A stretch of 64,000 nucleotides of DNA from Bacillota bacterium (GTDB taxonomy: Bacteria; Bacillota; Clostridia; Lachnospirales; Cellulosilyticaceae), in assembly GCA_023393125.1 (NCBI GenBank), contig JAEWMQ010000020.1, forward strand, positions 62,001 to 126,000, written 5' to 3'. Made by a program: the position numbers and the translations under genes. Under the pieces are notes generated by a model, which worked only from the letters and a program-made list of their open reading frames with translations, did no database searches and was not told where the DNA came from. Shown one piece after another: positions 43,677-51,752 of the stretch (position 1 is its first letter; every line of letters begins with the position of its first letter).

Positions 43677-44672
43677 TTGAACATTTATGATATTGCCGAA
43701 CGTGCTGGTGTATCCATTGCCACTGTTTCAAGAGTGCTTAATGGCAGTCCTAATGTAAGCGCCAAAACTAAAGCTAAAGTATTAGGTGTTATTGAGGAAG
43801 CAGGTTATACACCTAACGTATTCGCTAGAGGCCTGGGACTTAATACAATGAAGATGATTGGTGTGCTTTGCACTGATGTAGCTGATATTTTCTATGCAAA
43901 AGCAGTTTCTGTCATTGAAAATGCACTAAGACAATATGGTTATGATTCTCTTCTTTGCTCTACTGGCAAGAATTTAGAAGATAAACAAAAATACATCGAC
44001 TTACTTTTAGCAAAAAGAGTAGATGCTCTCATTTTAATTGGCTCTACTTTCAAAGAGGAAATAGATAACTCTCACATCGAAAAAGCCGCTGCTAAAGTAC
44101 CTACTGTGATTATTAATGGCCTTATTGATGTCCCGAATACTTACTGCGTAACCTGTGATGAATATCAAGCCATGTACGATCAAGTGATTCATCTTAACAA
44201 AAAAGGATGTCACGATATTCTCTACCTTTATGACGTAGAAAGTTATAGTGGGCTTCAAAAACTAAGTGGTTACAAAGATGCCCATAAGAACTGTGGGTTT
44301 GGTGTAAATCCTAAGCTTATTGCAAAAGTAGATAAAGATATGTCCAAAATTGAAGCAACTGTTACTGAGCTGTTAGACGCAGACATCCATTTTTCAGCTG
44401 TACTCGCTTCCGAAGACCAATTAGCAATCGGTGCTATGCATGCCTTGCAAAAGAAAGGCCTTCATATTCCAGAAGACATACCTGTTATCGGTTTTAATAA
44501 CTCACTACTATGTGAATGTGCCATGCCAAAATTAAGTAGTGTAGATAATATGGTTGAAACACTATGTACTACTGCTATTAACGTATTAACTGATGTCTTT
44601 GACGGTAAAACCGTTACGAATAAAATGACTCTTTCTGCTAAATTAGTTGAAAGAGATACTTTTAAATTATAA
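43677..44672 (+). CDS. LacI-family regulator of uronate catabolism
   Basis: 331 residues. The HTH is MNIYDIAERAGVSIATVSRVLNGSPNVSAKTKAKV (about 1-35) with the hinge helix GYTPNVFARGL. The C-terminal part is a periplasmic-binding-like effector domain. The start is TTG at 43677 with aaggag about 10 bp upstream; no ATG is available. It is divergent from the uxaB operon and co-transcribed with uxaC 27 bp downstream. By analogy with KdgR/ExuR-type repressors the effector is probably a uronate or KDG. The operators at 43527-43542 and 43639-43654 support local control. Confidence 0.92.
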   Translation: MNIYDIAERAGVSIATVSRVLNGSPNVSAKTKAKVLGVIEEAGYTPNVFARGLGLNTMKMIGVLCTDVADIFYAKAVSVIENALRQYGYDSLLCSTGKNLEDKQKYIDLLLAKRVDALILIGSTFKEEIDNSHIEKAAAKVPTVIINGLIDVPNTYCVTCDEYQAMYDQVIHLNKKGCHDILYLYDVESYSGLQKLSGYKDAHKNCGFGVNPKLIAKVDKDMSKIEATVTELLDADIHFSAVLASEDQLAIGAMHALQKKGLHIPEDIPVIGFNNSLLCECAMPKLSSVDNMVETLCTTAINVLTDVFDGKTVTNKMTLSAKLVERDTFKL

Positions 44673-44699
44673 AACCCAATTGTTAAAGGAGACCTATTC

Positions 44700-46106
44700 A
44701 TGAAAAACTTTATGGACAAAGACTTTTTACTTTCTAATGAAACAGCAAAAACACTTTATCATGAAGCTGCTGCTTCAATGCCTATTATTGACTACCACTG
44801 TCATATCAATCCTCAAGAAATTGCTGAAAATAGAAGCTTCAAAAACATTACTGAAGTATGGCTTGGAGGAGATCACTACAAATGGCGTGCTATGCGTTCA
44901 AATGGTGTAGAAGAAAAATATATTACTGGTGATGCATCAGATAGAGAAAAGTTCCAAAAATGGGCTGAAACACTTCCAAAAGCTATCGGTAACCCACTCT
45001 ATCACTGGACACACCTTGAACTTCGTAAATACTTTGGTTACGAAGGTGTATTAAACGGAGATACTGCTGAAGAAGTTTGGAATCTTTGTAACGAAAAACT
45101 TCAATCTGGCTCAATGAACGTAAGAGATATTATCGCGGCTTCTGATGTTAAACTCATCTGTACAACTGATGATCCTGTAGATTCTCTTGAATTCCACAAA
45201 CAAATTGCAGCAGATCCTACATGTAAAGTTAAAGTACTTCCAGCTTGGAGACCTGATAAAGCTGTTAATATCGAAAAAGATACTTTCGTAGCTTACATTC
45301 GTCATCTTGCAGAAGTAAGCGAAATTGCAATTACAAATCTTGAAAGTTTATTTGTTGCATTAAATGTACGTTTAGATTTCTTCCATAAAATGGGCTGCCG
45401 CGCTTCTGATCATGGTCTTGACTATGTGGTTTATAACTCTGCTTCTTATGATGAAGTAGATGCTATTCTCAAAAAATCTTTAGCTGGTGAAAAAGTTACA
45501 TATGATGAAATGGAAAAATACAAAACAGCAATTTTACTTTTCTTAGGCGAAGCTTATGAAAAACGTGGTTGGGTAATGCAACTTCACTACGGTGCTATTA
45601 GAGATAATAACAAAGCTATGTTCGCTAAACTTGGCCCAGATACAGGCTTTGACTGTATTAATACACGTAACTGTGCTGAAGGAACAGCTGCTTTCCTTAA
45701 TGCCTTACAAATCCAAAATAAATTACCAAAAACAATCATTTACTCATTAAATCCTAATGACAATGCTTCTATCGGTACTATTCTGGGCTGTTTCCAAGGT
45801 AGTGAAGTAGCTGGTAAAATCCAACAAGGTTCTGCTTGGTGGTTTAATGATACAAAACAAGGTATGATTGACCAAATGACAAGCCTTGCTAACCTTTCAG
45901 TACTTGGTAACTTCGTAGGTATGCTTACAGACTCAAGAAGCTTCTTATCTTACACAAGACATGACTACTTCAGACGTATCCTTTGTAACTTAATTGGGAC
46001 ATGGGTAGAAAATGGAGAATATCCAGCTAATATGAAAGTCCTTAAAGAAATGGTTCAAGATATTTCATTTAATAATACAAATAGATATTTTGGTTTTAAT
46101 GCTTAA
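44700..46106 (+). CDS. uxaC: Glucuronate/galacturonate isomerase
   Basis: 468 residues, full length for UxaC. It converts galacturonate to tagaturonate (or glucuronate to fructuronate), the first step of the pathway served by UxaB and UxaA. Motifs: MPIIDYHCHINPQEIAEN (metal His pair, about 28-38), WLGGDHYKWRAMRSNGV, IICTTDDPVDSLEFH-like segment at about 155-170, LPAWRPDKAVN, VMQLHYGAIRDNN and DSRSFLSYTRHDYFRRIL near the C-terminus. aaggagacc lies before the ATG at 44700. It forms an operon with the LacI gene and ends at a strong terminator. Confidence 0.95.
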   Translation: MKNFMDKDFLLSNETAKTLYHEAAASMPIIDYHCHINPQEIAENRSFKNITEVWLGGDHYKWRAMRSNGVEEKYITGDASDREKFQKWAETLPKAIGNPLYHWTHLELRKYFGYEGVLNGDTAEEVWNLCNEKLQSGSMNVRDIIAASDVKLICTTDDPVDSLEFHKQIAADPTCKVKVLPAWRPDKAVNIEKDTFVAYIRHLAEVSEIAITNLESLFVALNVRLDFFHKMGCRASDHGLDYVVYNSASYDEVDAILKKSLAGEKVTYDEMEKYKTAILLFLGEAYEKRGWVMQLHYGAIRDNNKAMFAKLGPDTGFDCINTRNCAEGTAAFLNALQIQNKLPKTIIYSLNPNDNASIGTILGCFQGSEVAGKIQQGSAWWFNDTKQGMIDQMTSLANLSVLGNFVGMLTDSRSFLSYTRHDYFRRILCNLIGTWVENGEYPANMKVLKEMVQDISFNNTNRYFGFNA

Positions 46107-46140
46107 GAGCTAGAGAAAATCCAACCCAATCAAAAAAGGA

Positions 46141-46168
46141 GGTGTTGCAAAATGCAACACCTTTTTTT
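46141..46168 (+). terminator. Terminator of lacI-uxaC
   Basis: Stem ggtgttgca (46141-46149) / tgcaacacc (46153-46161), followed by TTTTTTT (46162-46168). Confidence 0.93.
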
Positions 46169-46231
46169 GATTGGTCATTCAAGTACTACCTCTTACAATT
46201 CCTTCTCAGCTAAAAAAACAGTTTAAATAAA

Positions 46232-47200
46232 CTATTCAGTTACAGTATCACGCTCACAACACTTACAGATATCTATTGGTGTACGATCTAAATAATGTGC
46301 TGTTGTTCTAACCTTAAATGTTCTTGCTTCACCACATGCACAGTCACATACAGGATCTGTAGCTGAACAAGCAGTTGACGTACATTCTTTAGGTGGAATA
46401 GCAAATAATATCTTTTGGCATTCTGGTAATGTTTCACAATCAGTACGTTCTGAACTCTTTGGTTTTTTAATAATTCTATGAGCTATAGGCACTTCATTCT
46501 GTCCTTCTACCTCAGTTACTACAACAAGTACAGCTATATCTTTATTTGGACATGCACTTGGAAATCTAAGGTTTACAAAGAGTAATTTACCTTCTGGAGT
46601 AACTTTTACATCCACAGTTTCAGTTTTCTGATCTTCACATTTTGCAAAAGGTACATTCTTAGTTTCTACACATAGACAATCACAGCAATTTGTTTGACAT
46701 GCTGCAAAATCTACCTTACATTCTTTTATTTTACCTTTATGCTCTGTTTTTAATGCATCATGAAAACTATAAAAGGTTGTTGGGAAATCTTCAAAAGGAC
46801 ACGCATTGTCTAGAGCAGCTCCACCTGCTTTATAGTCTATTAAAATATCCAATGTTTCAGTTTTACCCTTAATAAGATTGCCTAGTGTCCAGTCTACTGT
46901 ACCTTGTGCATTATTAGTAGTTGCAGTACCTATAGTAGGATTGGTTGGTGGTGGTGGTACAATTCCTAGCAAGGTGAATAAATTAGTCTTAATCTGACCA
47001 TGAAAGCTTACGTTACTAACTCCGTCTTCTTGTGCGGTTGCAGCAATTGTGATTTTATAACGACAAGGTCCTGTTGAATCAGGAGTTCCTGTAACAACAA
47101 AGTGTACTGGTCCAACTTCACCCTCACCAGGTTCTCCGTCTACCTCTTCTTCTGCTGCTACTACTACTTCTTCCAATAAATCTAATTTCTTATCTTCCAT
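46232..47200 (-). CDS. Cys-rich protein of unknown function
   Basis: 322 residues, no recognised family. The N-terminus is acidic (LDLLEEVVVAAEEEVDGEPG), followed by a beta-rich region (FVVTGTPDSTGPCRYKITI, VSNVSFHGQIKTNLFTL), a proline/threonine stretch (PPPPTNPTIG), then cysteine clusters: CQTNCCDCLC, CDCACG and CKCCER at the very C-terminus. There is no signal peptide. The clustered cysteines parallel the protein at 673-1770. It could be a structural or coat-type protein cross-linked by disulfides, or bind metal. ggggg precedes the ATG at 47200. The gene is monocistronic after the strong lacI-uxaC terminator. Confidence 0.78.
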   Translation of the reverse strand: MEDKKLDLLEEVVVAAEEEVDGEPGEGEVGPVHFVVTGTPDSTGPCRYKITIAATAQEDGVSNVSFHGQIKTNLFTLLGIVPPPPTNPTIGTATTNNAQGTVDWTLGNLIKGKTETLDILIDYKAGGAALDNACPFEDFPTTFYSFHDALKTEHKGKIKECKVDFAACQTNCCDCLCVETKNVPFAKCEDQKTETVDVKVTPEGKLLFVNLRFPSACPNKDIAVLVVVTEVEGQNEVPIAHRIIKKPKSSERTDCETLPECQKILFAIPPKECTSTACSATDPVCDCACGEARTFKVRTTAHYLDRTPIDICKCCERDTVTE

Positions 47201-47616
47201 TTCAAATGCCCCCTTTAAATTTGTTTTTAATGAATAGCATTTCTTTCTTACTTTATTCCCCTCCTAGCCTTACTATTTACTGCACTTTTTCAAAAAACCA
47301 AGGTAACTTTCCTTCTCTCATCCATAGGATAGATTACCCTATATGGCGTTTATTTCTAGCATAAATATATTACTAAGCACGTACTATATAGTATGTAAGC
47401 CCTCGTTAATTCGACACCGTTTTTCCATTATATATAGAATATTTATTTATGTACTCCTTTACTTCTTATTGCAGCTTACTTCGCTTACCAAATACTTAAG
47501 GCTAGCTAGTAAGACAAGTACAATACAGTCTGTAAAACTCGAACACTGACACTTTGAATAAAATTATGACCTTGTAGAATAATAAACATGACAAAATAAT
47601 GAAAGGAGTAAACAAG
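47201..47616. other. Gene-free region between Cys-rich and short hypothetical genes
   Basis: 416 bp with no supported gene. Upstream of the plus gene a possible -35 TTGAAT and -10 AATAAT with an 18-bp gap are visible around 47555-47585. I saw no riboswitch or strong hairpin. Confidence 0.4.
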
Positions 47617-47901
47617 ATGAGTCGTTTTAACTTTACCGTTTCCTACTTAGATGCTAACGGTCAAAAACATGATCAAGAAGTTTATCTAGATAACCAAGAT
47701 TACAAAAAGCATTATGAGCAAAATCATTCAATGCTCATGCAAAATTATCCCCCAGATCAAGCAGAAAAGCATATTTTAGCTACTAAAAAGCATTATATTG
47801 AAGAAACCCTAGCCCATCAATTTGGTGAGAATACCTCATTAGAATATGATGTAGCTGAAATGATTGATACACTAGATAGATCTATAAAAGGTGCTTTATA
47901 A
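47617..47901 (+). CDS. Short hypothetical protein
   Basis: 94 residues from the ATG at 47617, which has a perfect aaaggag 8 bp upstream. The sequence MSRFNFTVSYLDANGQKHDQ is followed by an amphipathic helical part (DQAEKHILATKKHYIEETLA) and an acidic C-terminus (EYDVAEMIDTLDRSIKGAL). It has no signal peptide, membrane segment or cysteines, and I do not recognise a family. A strong shared terminator follows at once. It is probably a real small cytosolic protein. Confidence 0.75.
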   Translation: MSRFNFTVSYLDANGQKHDQEVYLDNQDYKKHYEQNHSMLMQNYPPDQAEKHILATKKHYIEETLAHQFGENTSLEYDVAEMIDTLDRSIKGAL

Positions 47902-47954
47902 AAAAATAGAACCTTTAAGCTATACTTAGAGATAGCTTAAAGGTTCTATTTTTT
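47901..47954. terminator. Bidirectional terminator
   Basis: 23-bp perfect stem (47901-47923 with 47932-47954) between converging genes. It includes the stop codon of the alarmone synthetase gene. Confidence 0.93.
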
Positions 47955-48737
47955 CAATCTTTCAATTTCCAGCCTTTGTTCTTCTATAATTCTTTCATAC
48001 CTGATTTCTTTCTCACACCACTCTTTACTAAGTGTATTAATTAGGGACGCCATTTCATCTGTACTACCTATAATACGATTAAATAAAAGTAAATTGGATT
48101 TAAGAATTTCCGGAATTTCTGTATGAGAGTATCTTAATCGATGGTCAATTTCCCCATAACCTTCCTCAAAAATGGTTCTTACTTGAATTTCTGCAATCAC
48201 TCTTTGATTGGTTGGATAAAACTCCACTAGATAATGTACCGACCTATATCCTGAAGCTCTTGACCTTACTTCTATATCCAGGTTCTTGAAGACTTCTACA
48301 TTGTCTCCCTCTCTTACATTGGCAGTAATCTCAATAACATTCCAGGTCCTAACGATATATTCATGAATTTCCTGCCACTGTTCCTTAAAGATATGAATAA
48401 CTCTTATTCCTATTAAATCATTAATTTCATCTTTATAGTTCTCTGCTGTGAACTGAAAGTCCTCACCATACTTAAGCTTTCTATCTGCCACTTTTCTAAT
48501 CACTTTTTCAATAAGTCTATCAGGTTCTTTCATTCTTGATTTAACCGTATGAATATTCTCTTGAGAACGCAGAATATTAGCAATAAAGTCACCATGATTC
48601 TGATAAGCATCCATATGAGTAATATAATCCTCATAGATAGCAGACAAAGCAGCTATATCTATATTATTTTCTTCAATTAATTTCAAAGTATAGGGATACT
48701 TCAATAAAAACTCATCTAGATTGAAATCTGTTATCAT
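47946..48737 (-). CDS. RelA/SpoT-domain small alarmone synthetase
   Basis: 263 residues with a single ppGpp-synthetase domain and no HD hydrolase, TGS or ACT domain, so a small alarmone synthetase that makes (p)ppGpp from ATP and GDP/GTP. Motifs: RKVADRKLKYGEDF, INDLIGIRVIHIFKEQW (Arg/Asp site), SRASGYRSVHYLVEF and IAEIQVRTIFEEGYGEIDHRLRY (catalytic Glu of EIQ and EIDHRLRY). A C-terminal coiled coil (EKEIRYERIIEEQRLEIERL) may mediate oligomerisation. It is long for the RelP/RelQ class. aaggag precedes the ATG at 48737. No partner gene is adjacent, so regulation is unclear. Confidence 0.92.
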   Translation of the reverse strand: MITDFNLDEFLLKYPYTLKLIEENNIDIAALSAIYEDYITHMDAYQNHGDFIANILRSQENIHTVKSRMKEPDRLIEKVIRKVADRKLKYGEDFQFTAENYKDEINDLIGIRVIHIFKEQWQEIHEYIVRTWNVIEITANVREGDNVEVFKNLDIEVRSRASGYRSVHYLVEFYPTNQRVIAEIQVRTIFEEGYGEIDHRLRYSHTEIPEILKSNLLLFNRIIGSTDEMASLINTLSKEWCEKEIRYERIIEEQRLEIERLKK

Positions 48738-48883
48738 GCTTATACTCCTTATTTATCTTGTATTATGTAAGTCATCATATCTCTTCTTGTTATTTTCGTA
48801 ATGGATATACTTTTCCTCACACCTATGAATTCTATTTACTTATATTATATACCTACCAGCTTATCTTAATCAAATAGTTTTAA

Positions 48884-49564
48884 TTAATTTACCTTCTTAG
48901 TAGCAATAGGCCATCCTAGACTAATAGCCAATAGGGCTTGACCAATATAATAAGTTAAGGAATTAAAAAGATCTCCATATTGAAGTATACCTAGTCCAAA
49001 TATCTTAAATAATAAAATACCATCAGAAATTAAGAATAATAAAGCCCCTAGGATTATTAATGTAACAGCCACCTTACTATCCTCATAATAACTTTTAAGA
49101 GAAAGAGCTTTCACTACCATAAATCCTATAATAAACATATAGCCTACTACCAATGGTAACATCCCCTTAAAGTCAAATTCCCCTAATAATAGAATCATCA
49201 TAAAGATTATCAAAAGAACTCCAAAGCATATCAAGTCCTCTTTACTAATTCCTTTCAAACAAGAAAACCCCATAATATAACATATATGAGCCACCACAAA
49301 ACAAGCTACTCCTAGCAAAAAATAAGTCTTTCCAGAAAAAGCCAAAAACACATCTCCAAATGTAGAAAATACTAGACCAGCTATGATCCAATAGTGATAT
49401 ACTTTATTCTCCAAGTTACTTTTACTACTCACTATTGCTGTGCCTACAAATAACAAACTCGTCAGCACCTTAAACATTCTTCTCCAAAGTACCCTCCCCA
49501 TACCAGTGGATATAATGAGACCAACTAATGATAAAAGCATGATACAAAATAAAATATACTGCAT
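48884..49564 (-). CDS. YhhN-family membrane protein (lysoplasmalogenase-like)
   Basis: 226 residues with about eight hydrophobic segments and the family segment GLVFSTFGDVFLAF (acidic residue in the membrane) and GALLFLISDGILLFK. YhhN/TMEM86 proteins cleave the vinyl ether bond of lysoplasmalogens; plasmalogens occur in clostridia, so this role is plausible. The ATG at 49564 has ggggg 6 bp upstream; an ATG at 49570 is too close. It is a single gene. The reaction is inferred from the family, not from visible catalytic motifs. Confidence 0.83.
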   Translation of the reverse strand: MQYILFCIMLLSLVGLIISTGMGRVLWRRMFKVLTSLLFVGTAIVSSKSNLENKVYHYWIIAGLVFSTFGDVFLAFSGKTYFLLGVACFVVAHICYIMGFSCLKGISKEDLICFGVLLIIFMMILLLGEFDFKGMLPLVVGYMFIIGFMVVKALSLKSYYEDSKVAVTLIILGALLFLISDGILLFKIFGLGILQYGDLFNSLTYYIGQALLAISLGWPIATKKVN

Positions 49565-49720
49565 AAACATCCCCCATTTGATAATGAAATACTTCCCTCT
49601 AACCTAGTAGTTCTATATCCATTACTATGCATGCTATCTAGGTTTCATTCAACTAGATACCTACATCCAACATTTTGTATTCCGCATAAAGCAGCATTAA
49701 ACCATTTTATCTACCATAAA

Positions 49721-49750
49721 AAAGCACCTAGATTTTTACCTAAGTGCTTT
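49721..49750 (-). terminator. Terminator of the oxidoreductase gene
   Basis: 11-bp stem aaagcacctag / ctaagtgcttt (one G-U pair) with a T run on the minus strand. Confidence 0.7.
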
Positions 49751-49782
49751 GATTCCCTCTTCTATAGGGTGTTCAACTCTTT

Positions 49783-50757
49783 TTACTTTTGTTCTTGTGG
49801 GTAACAAACGCCCCATTCTTTTCTAAGTTGATCCATAATTTCTAATACACGTAAAGTCTCTGCATGAGGCATTTCTTCACATTCTAGTTTACCTTCTTTA
49901 ATAGCTTTAATACACGCTCTTACCTCATATTCATAACCCGAAATTTGATTTGGCATCATAAAGTTTTGAATTTCTATTCTTTCATTAGAAAAAACACGAA
50001 TACGCTCACAGTTATTAATGTTTTCCACTATCATATACCCTTTATCTCCAGAAATAACCCCTTCTCGATTGGTCAAAGCTAACGTTGTACTATTTAAAAT
50101 AGCCATTTTGCCATCCTTGTATTTAAAGGTAATACTGTTTTGTAAATCAACACCAGTACTTGATAAAGTTGTCGCTGTAGTCATACTTTCTATCTCATCA
50201 CCAAAGGCCATTAGAGCAAAGTTAATAGGGTAAATACCAATATCTAATAAAGCACCACCTGCTAAGCTTGGTTCAATAATCCTTGGTTTATGTGCAATGA
50301 CATAGCCCAAATTAGCAGTAAGTGTATGTGGCGTTCCAATGATGCCACTAGCCAATACTTCATTAATACGTTCCCTAGAGGGCATATATCTGGTCCAAAT
50401 AGCTTCTGCTAGGAGTAGTTTCTTTTCTCTAGCTAGGTTTATCAGTGCCTTGGCTTCTTTTGCGTTAATTGTAAAAGCCTTCTCACATAGTACATGCTTT
50501 CCATGTTCTAAACAAAGCTTAGCATGTTCATAATGATGTGAGTGTGGTGTAGCAATATAAACAAGTTCTACCTCTTGATCTTGTACCATTTCTTCATAGG
50601 AACCATAAGCTTTCTGAAAACCATATTCCTCAGCAAATTCTTTGGCACGTGTATAATCTCTAGCTGCTATAGCGTAGCAATTGACCTCTTCCATCTGTTT
50701 CATTGTTTTAGCCATAACACTAGCAATCTTTCCTGCTCCTAAAATAGCAATCTTCAT
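49783..50757 (-). CDS. Gfo/Idh/MocA-family oxidoreductase
   Basis: 324 residues. The N-terminal Rossmann fold is MKIAILGAGKIASVMAKTM (about 1-19); the family signature EKAFTINAKEAKALINLARE is near residues 93-112 (E-K-A, with the lysine expected to contact NAD(P) and substrate), and GGALLDIGIYPINFALMAFG at about 165-184 carries the catalytic Asp/His region (here D-I-G-I-Y). The C-terminal alpha/beta sheet domain is complete. It oxidises or reduces a sugar or inositol-like alcohol; the substrate is not deducible. aggga precedes the ATG. Confidence 0.92.
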   Translation of the reverse strand: MKIAILGAGKIASVMAKTMKQMEEVNCYAIAARDYTRAKEFAEEYGFQKAYGSYEEMVQDQEVELVYIATPHSHHYEHAKLCLEHGKHVLCEKAFTINAKEAKALINLAREKKLLLAEAIWTRYMPSRERINEVLASGIIGTPHTLTANLGYVIAHKPRIIEPSLAGGALLDIGIYPINFALMAFGDEIESMTTATTLSSTGVDLQNSITFKYKDGKMAILNSTTLALTNREGVISGDKGYMIVENINNCERIRVFSNERIEIQNFMMPNQISGYEYEVRACIKAIKEGKLECEEMPHAETLRVLEIMDQLRKEWGVCYPQEQK

Positions 50758-50891
50758 CTTGTTCCCTCTTTTCCATGTCTTTTTATTACTGTTCGGGACA
50801 TCACCCTATGTTTTTACTATATCTTTTTTTCGTCTATTAAACAATATCTTAGTACTCATCTTTCTTTTCTTAACCCCAAAGAGGCGGTAGA

Positions 50892-51752
50892 TTAAAAATC
50901 CACCGCCTCCTCTTTTCCATCAGGAAACAGAAGCTTTATTTGCATTTGCTCCCCCTGCTTTTCTAGTTTTAGGACTCCTTGTTTACTATAATGTCCTGTA
51001 CTTGTGGTTAGGTACTCAAAGCCGAAATTCAGCCATTTATACAGAGATACTTGATAAGTACCGGACTGTGTTTTTTCTAAAACAGCAACTTCATCAGCAC
51101 CATCTCCTGTTAAATCAACGAATACTAAATCCATTAATTCATTATGAGATAAATAAGACCCCGTCCATTTACGTTCTATAAACTTGCCATTCCATGAAAA
51201 GAAAAAGGGCCTATTGATAACATTTTTATAGTATTTAGTATCTTTATAAACCCCTACAAATAAGTTACTATACGCTCCTCCCTTTTCTAATTTACCCGCC
51301 CTTAAACTAAAAGGATGTACACTACTTATATCATTCTTGTACATTAATGTTGCTTCTAATTCTCCACTTTGAACATCTAATACATAAAACTGCAACTCTT
51401 TTCCAAAGTGCCTTCCCTCTACCGGAGATGGATCCTGATCTAATGTTAATACTAAGAGCTCTTCTTTCTCATCCTGGTTAAGATCATAATAGGTCATATC
51501 TAATATCGCTTCTTCTAAAAAAAGGCTTAATCCTTTAGTACTAGGTCTTTCTATGTATAAATGTTGATTTTTTAATATCAGCGTATATATTTTATTGTTT
51601 AGGTGAATTTCTTTTATCTGCACGATATCTTTTAAATTTTCTCTTCCTATAGCAAGACTAACACTTACTACTAACGTTACTCCTATCCCTAATAAGCTAA
51701 CAATAATCCTTTTTTTACTTAGTTGCCTTTTCTGATTTAGCTTAATAAACAT
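50892..51752 (-). CDS. Membrane-anchored VCBS/FG-GAP-like protein
   Basis: About 287 residues from the ATG at 51752; an ATG at 51800 would lengthen the overlap with the upstream gene. It has one N-terminal membrane anchor (KRIIVSLLGIGVTLVVSVSLAIG) after a basic stretch, then beta-rich sequence with two Asp-rich blade motifs, YYDLNQDEKEELLVLTLDQD and VDLTGDGADEVAVLEKTQSG, similar to FG-GAP/VCBS calcium-binding repeats of integrin-like propellers. It overlaps the DUF3160 gene by 11 bp, implying translational coupling and a shared surface role. A hairpin overlaps its stop codon (gaggcggt / accgcctc at 50881-50909). Confidence 0.75.
   Translation of the reverse strand: MFIKLNQKRQLSKKRIIVSLLGIGVTLVVSVSLAIGRENLKDIVQIKEIHLNNKIYTLILKNQHLYIERPSTKGLSLFLEEAILDMTYYDLNQDEKEELLVLTLDQDPSPVEGRHFGKELQFYVLDVQSGELEATLMYKNDISSVHPFSLRAGKLEKGGAYSNLFVGVYKDTKYYKNVINRPFFFSWNGKFIERKWTGSYLSHNELMDLVFVDLTGDGADEVAVLEKTQSGTYQVSLYKWLNFGFEYLTTSTGHYSKQGVLKLEKQGEQMQIKLLFPDGKEEAVDF

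Noticed and set aside
47343..47549. Open frame of 68 codons on the plus strand in the 47.2-47.6 kb gap
   Set aside because: No ribosome binding site, hydrophobic low-complexity composition and no supporting context; likely chance.
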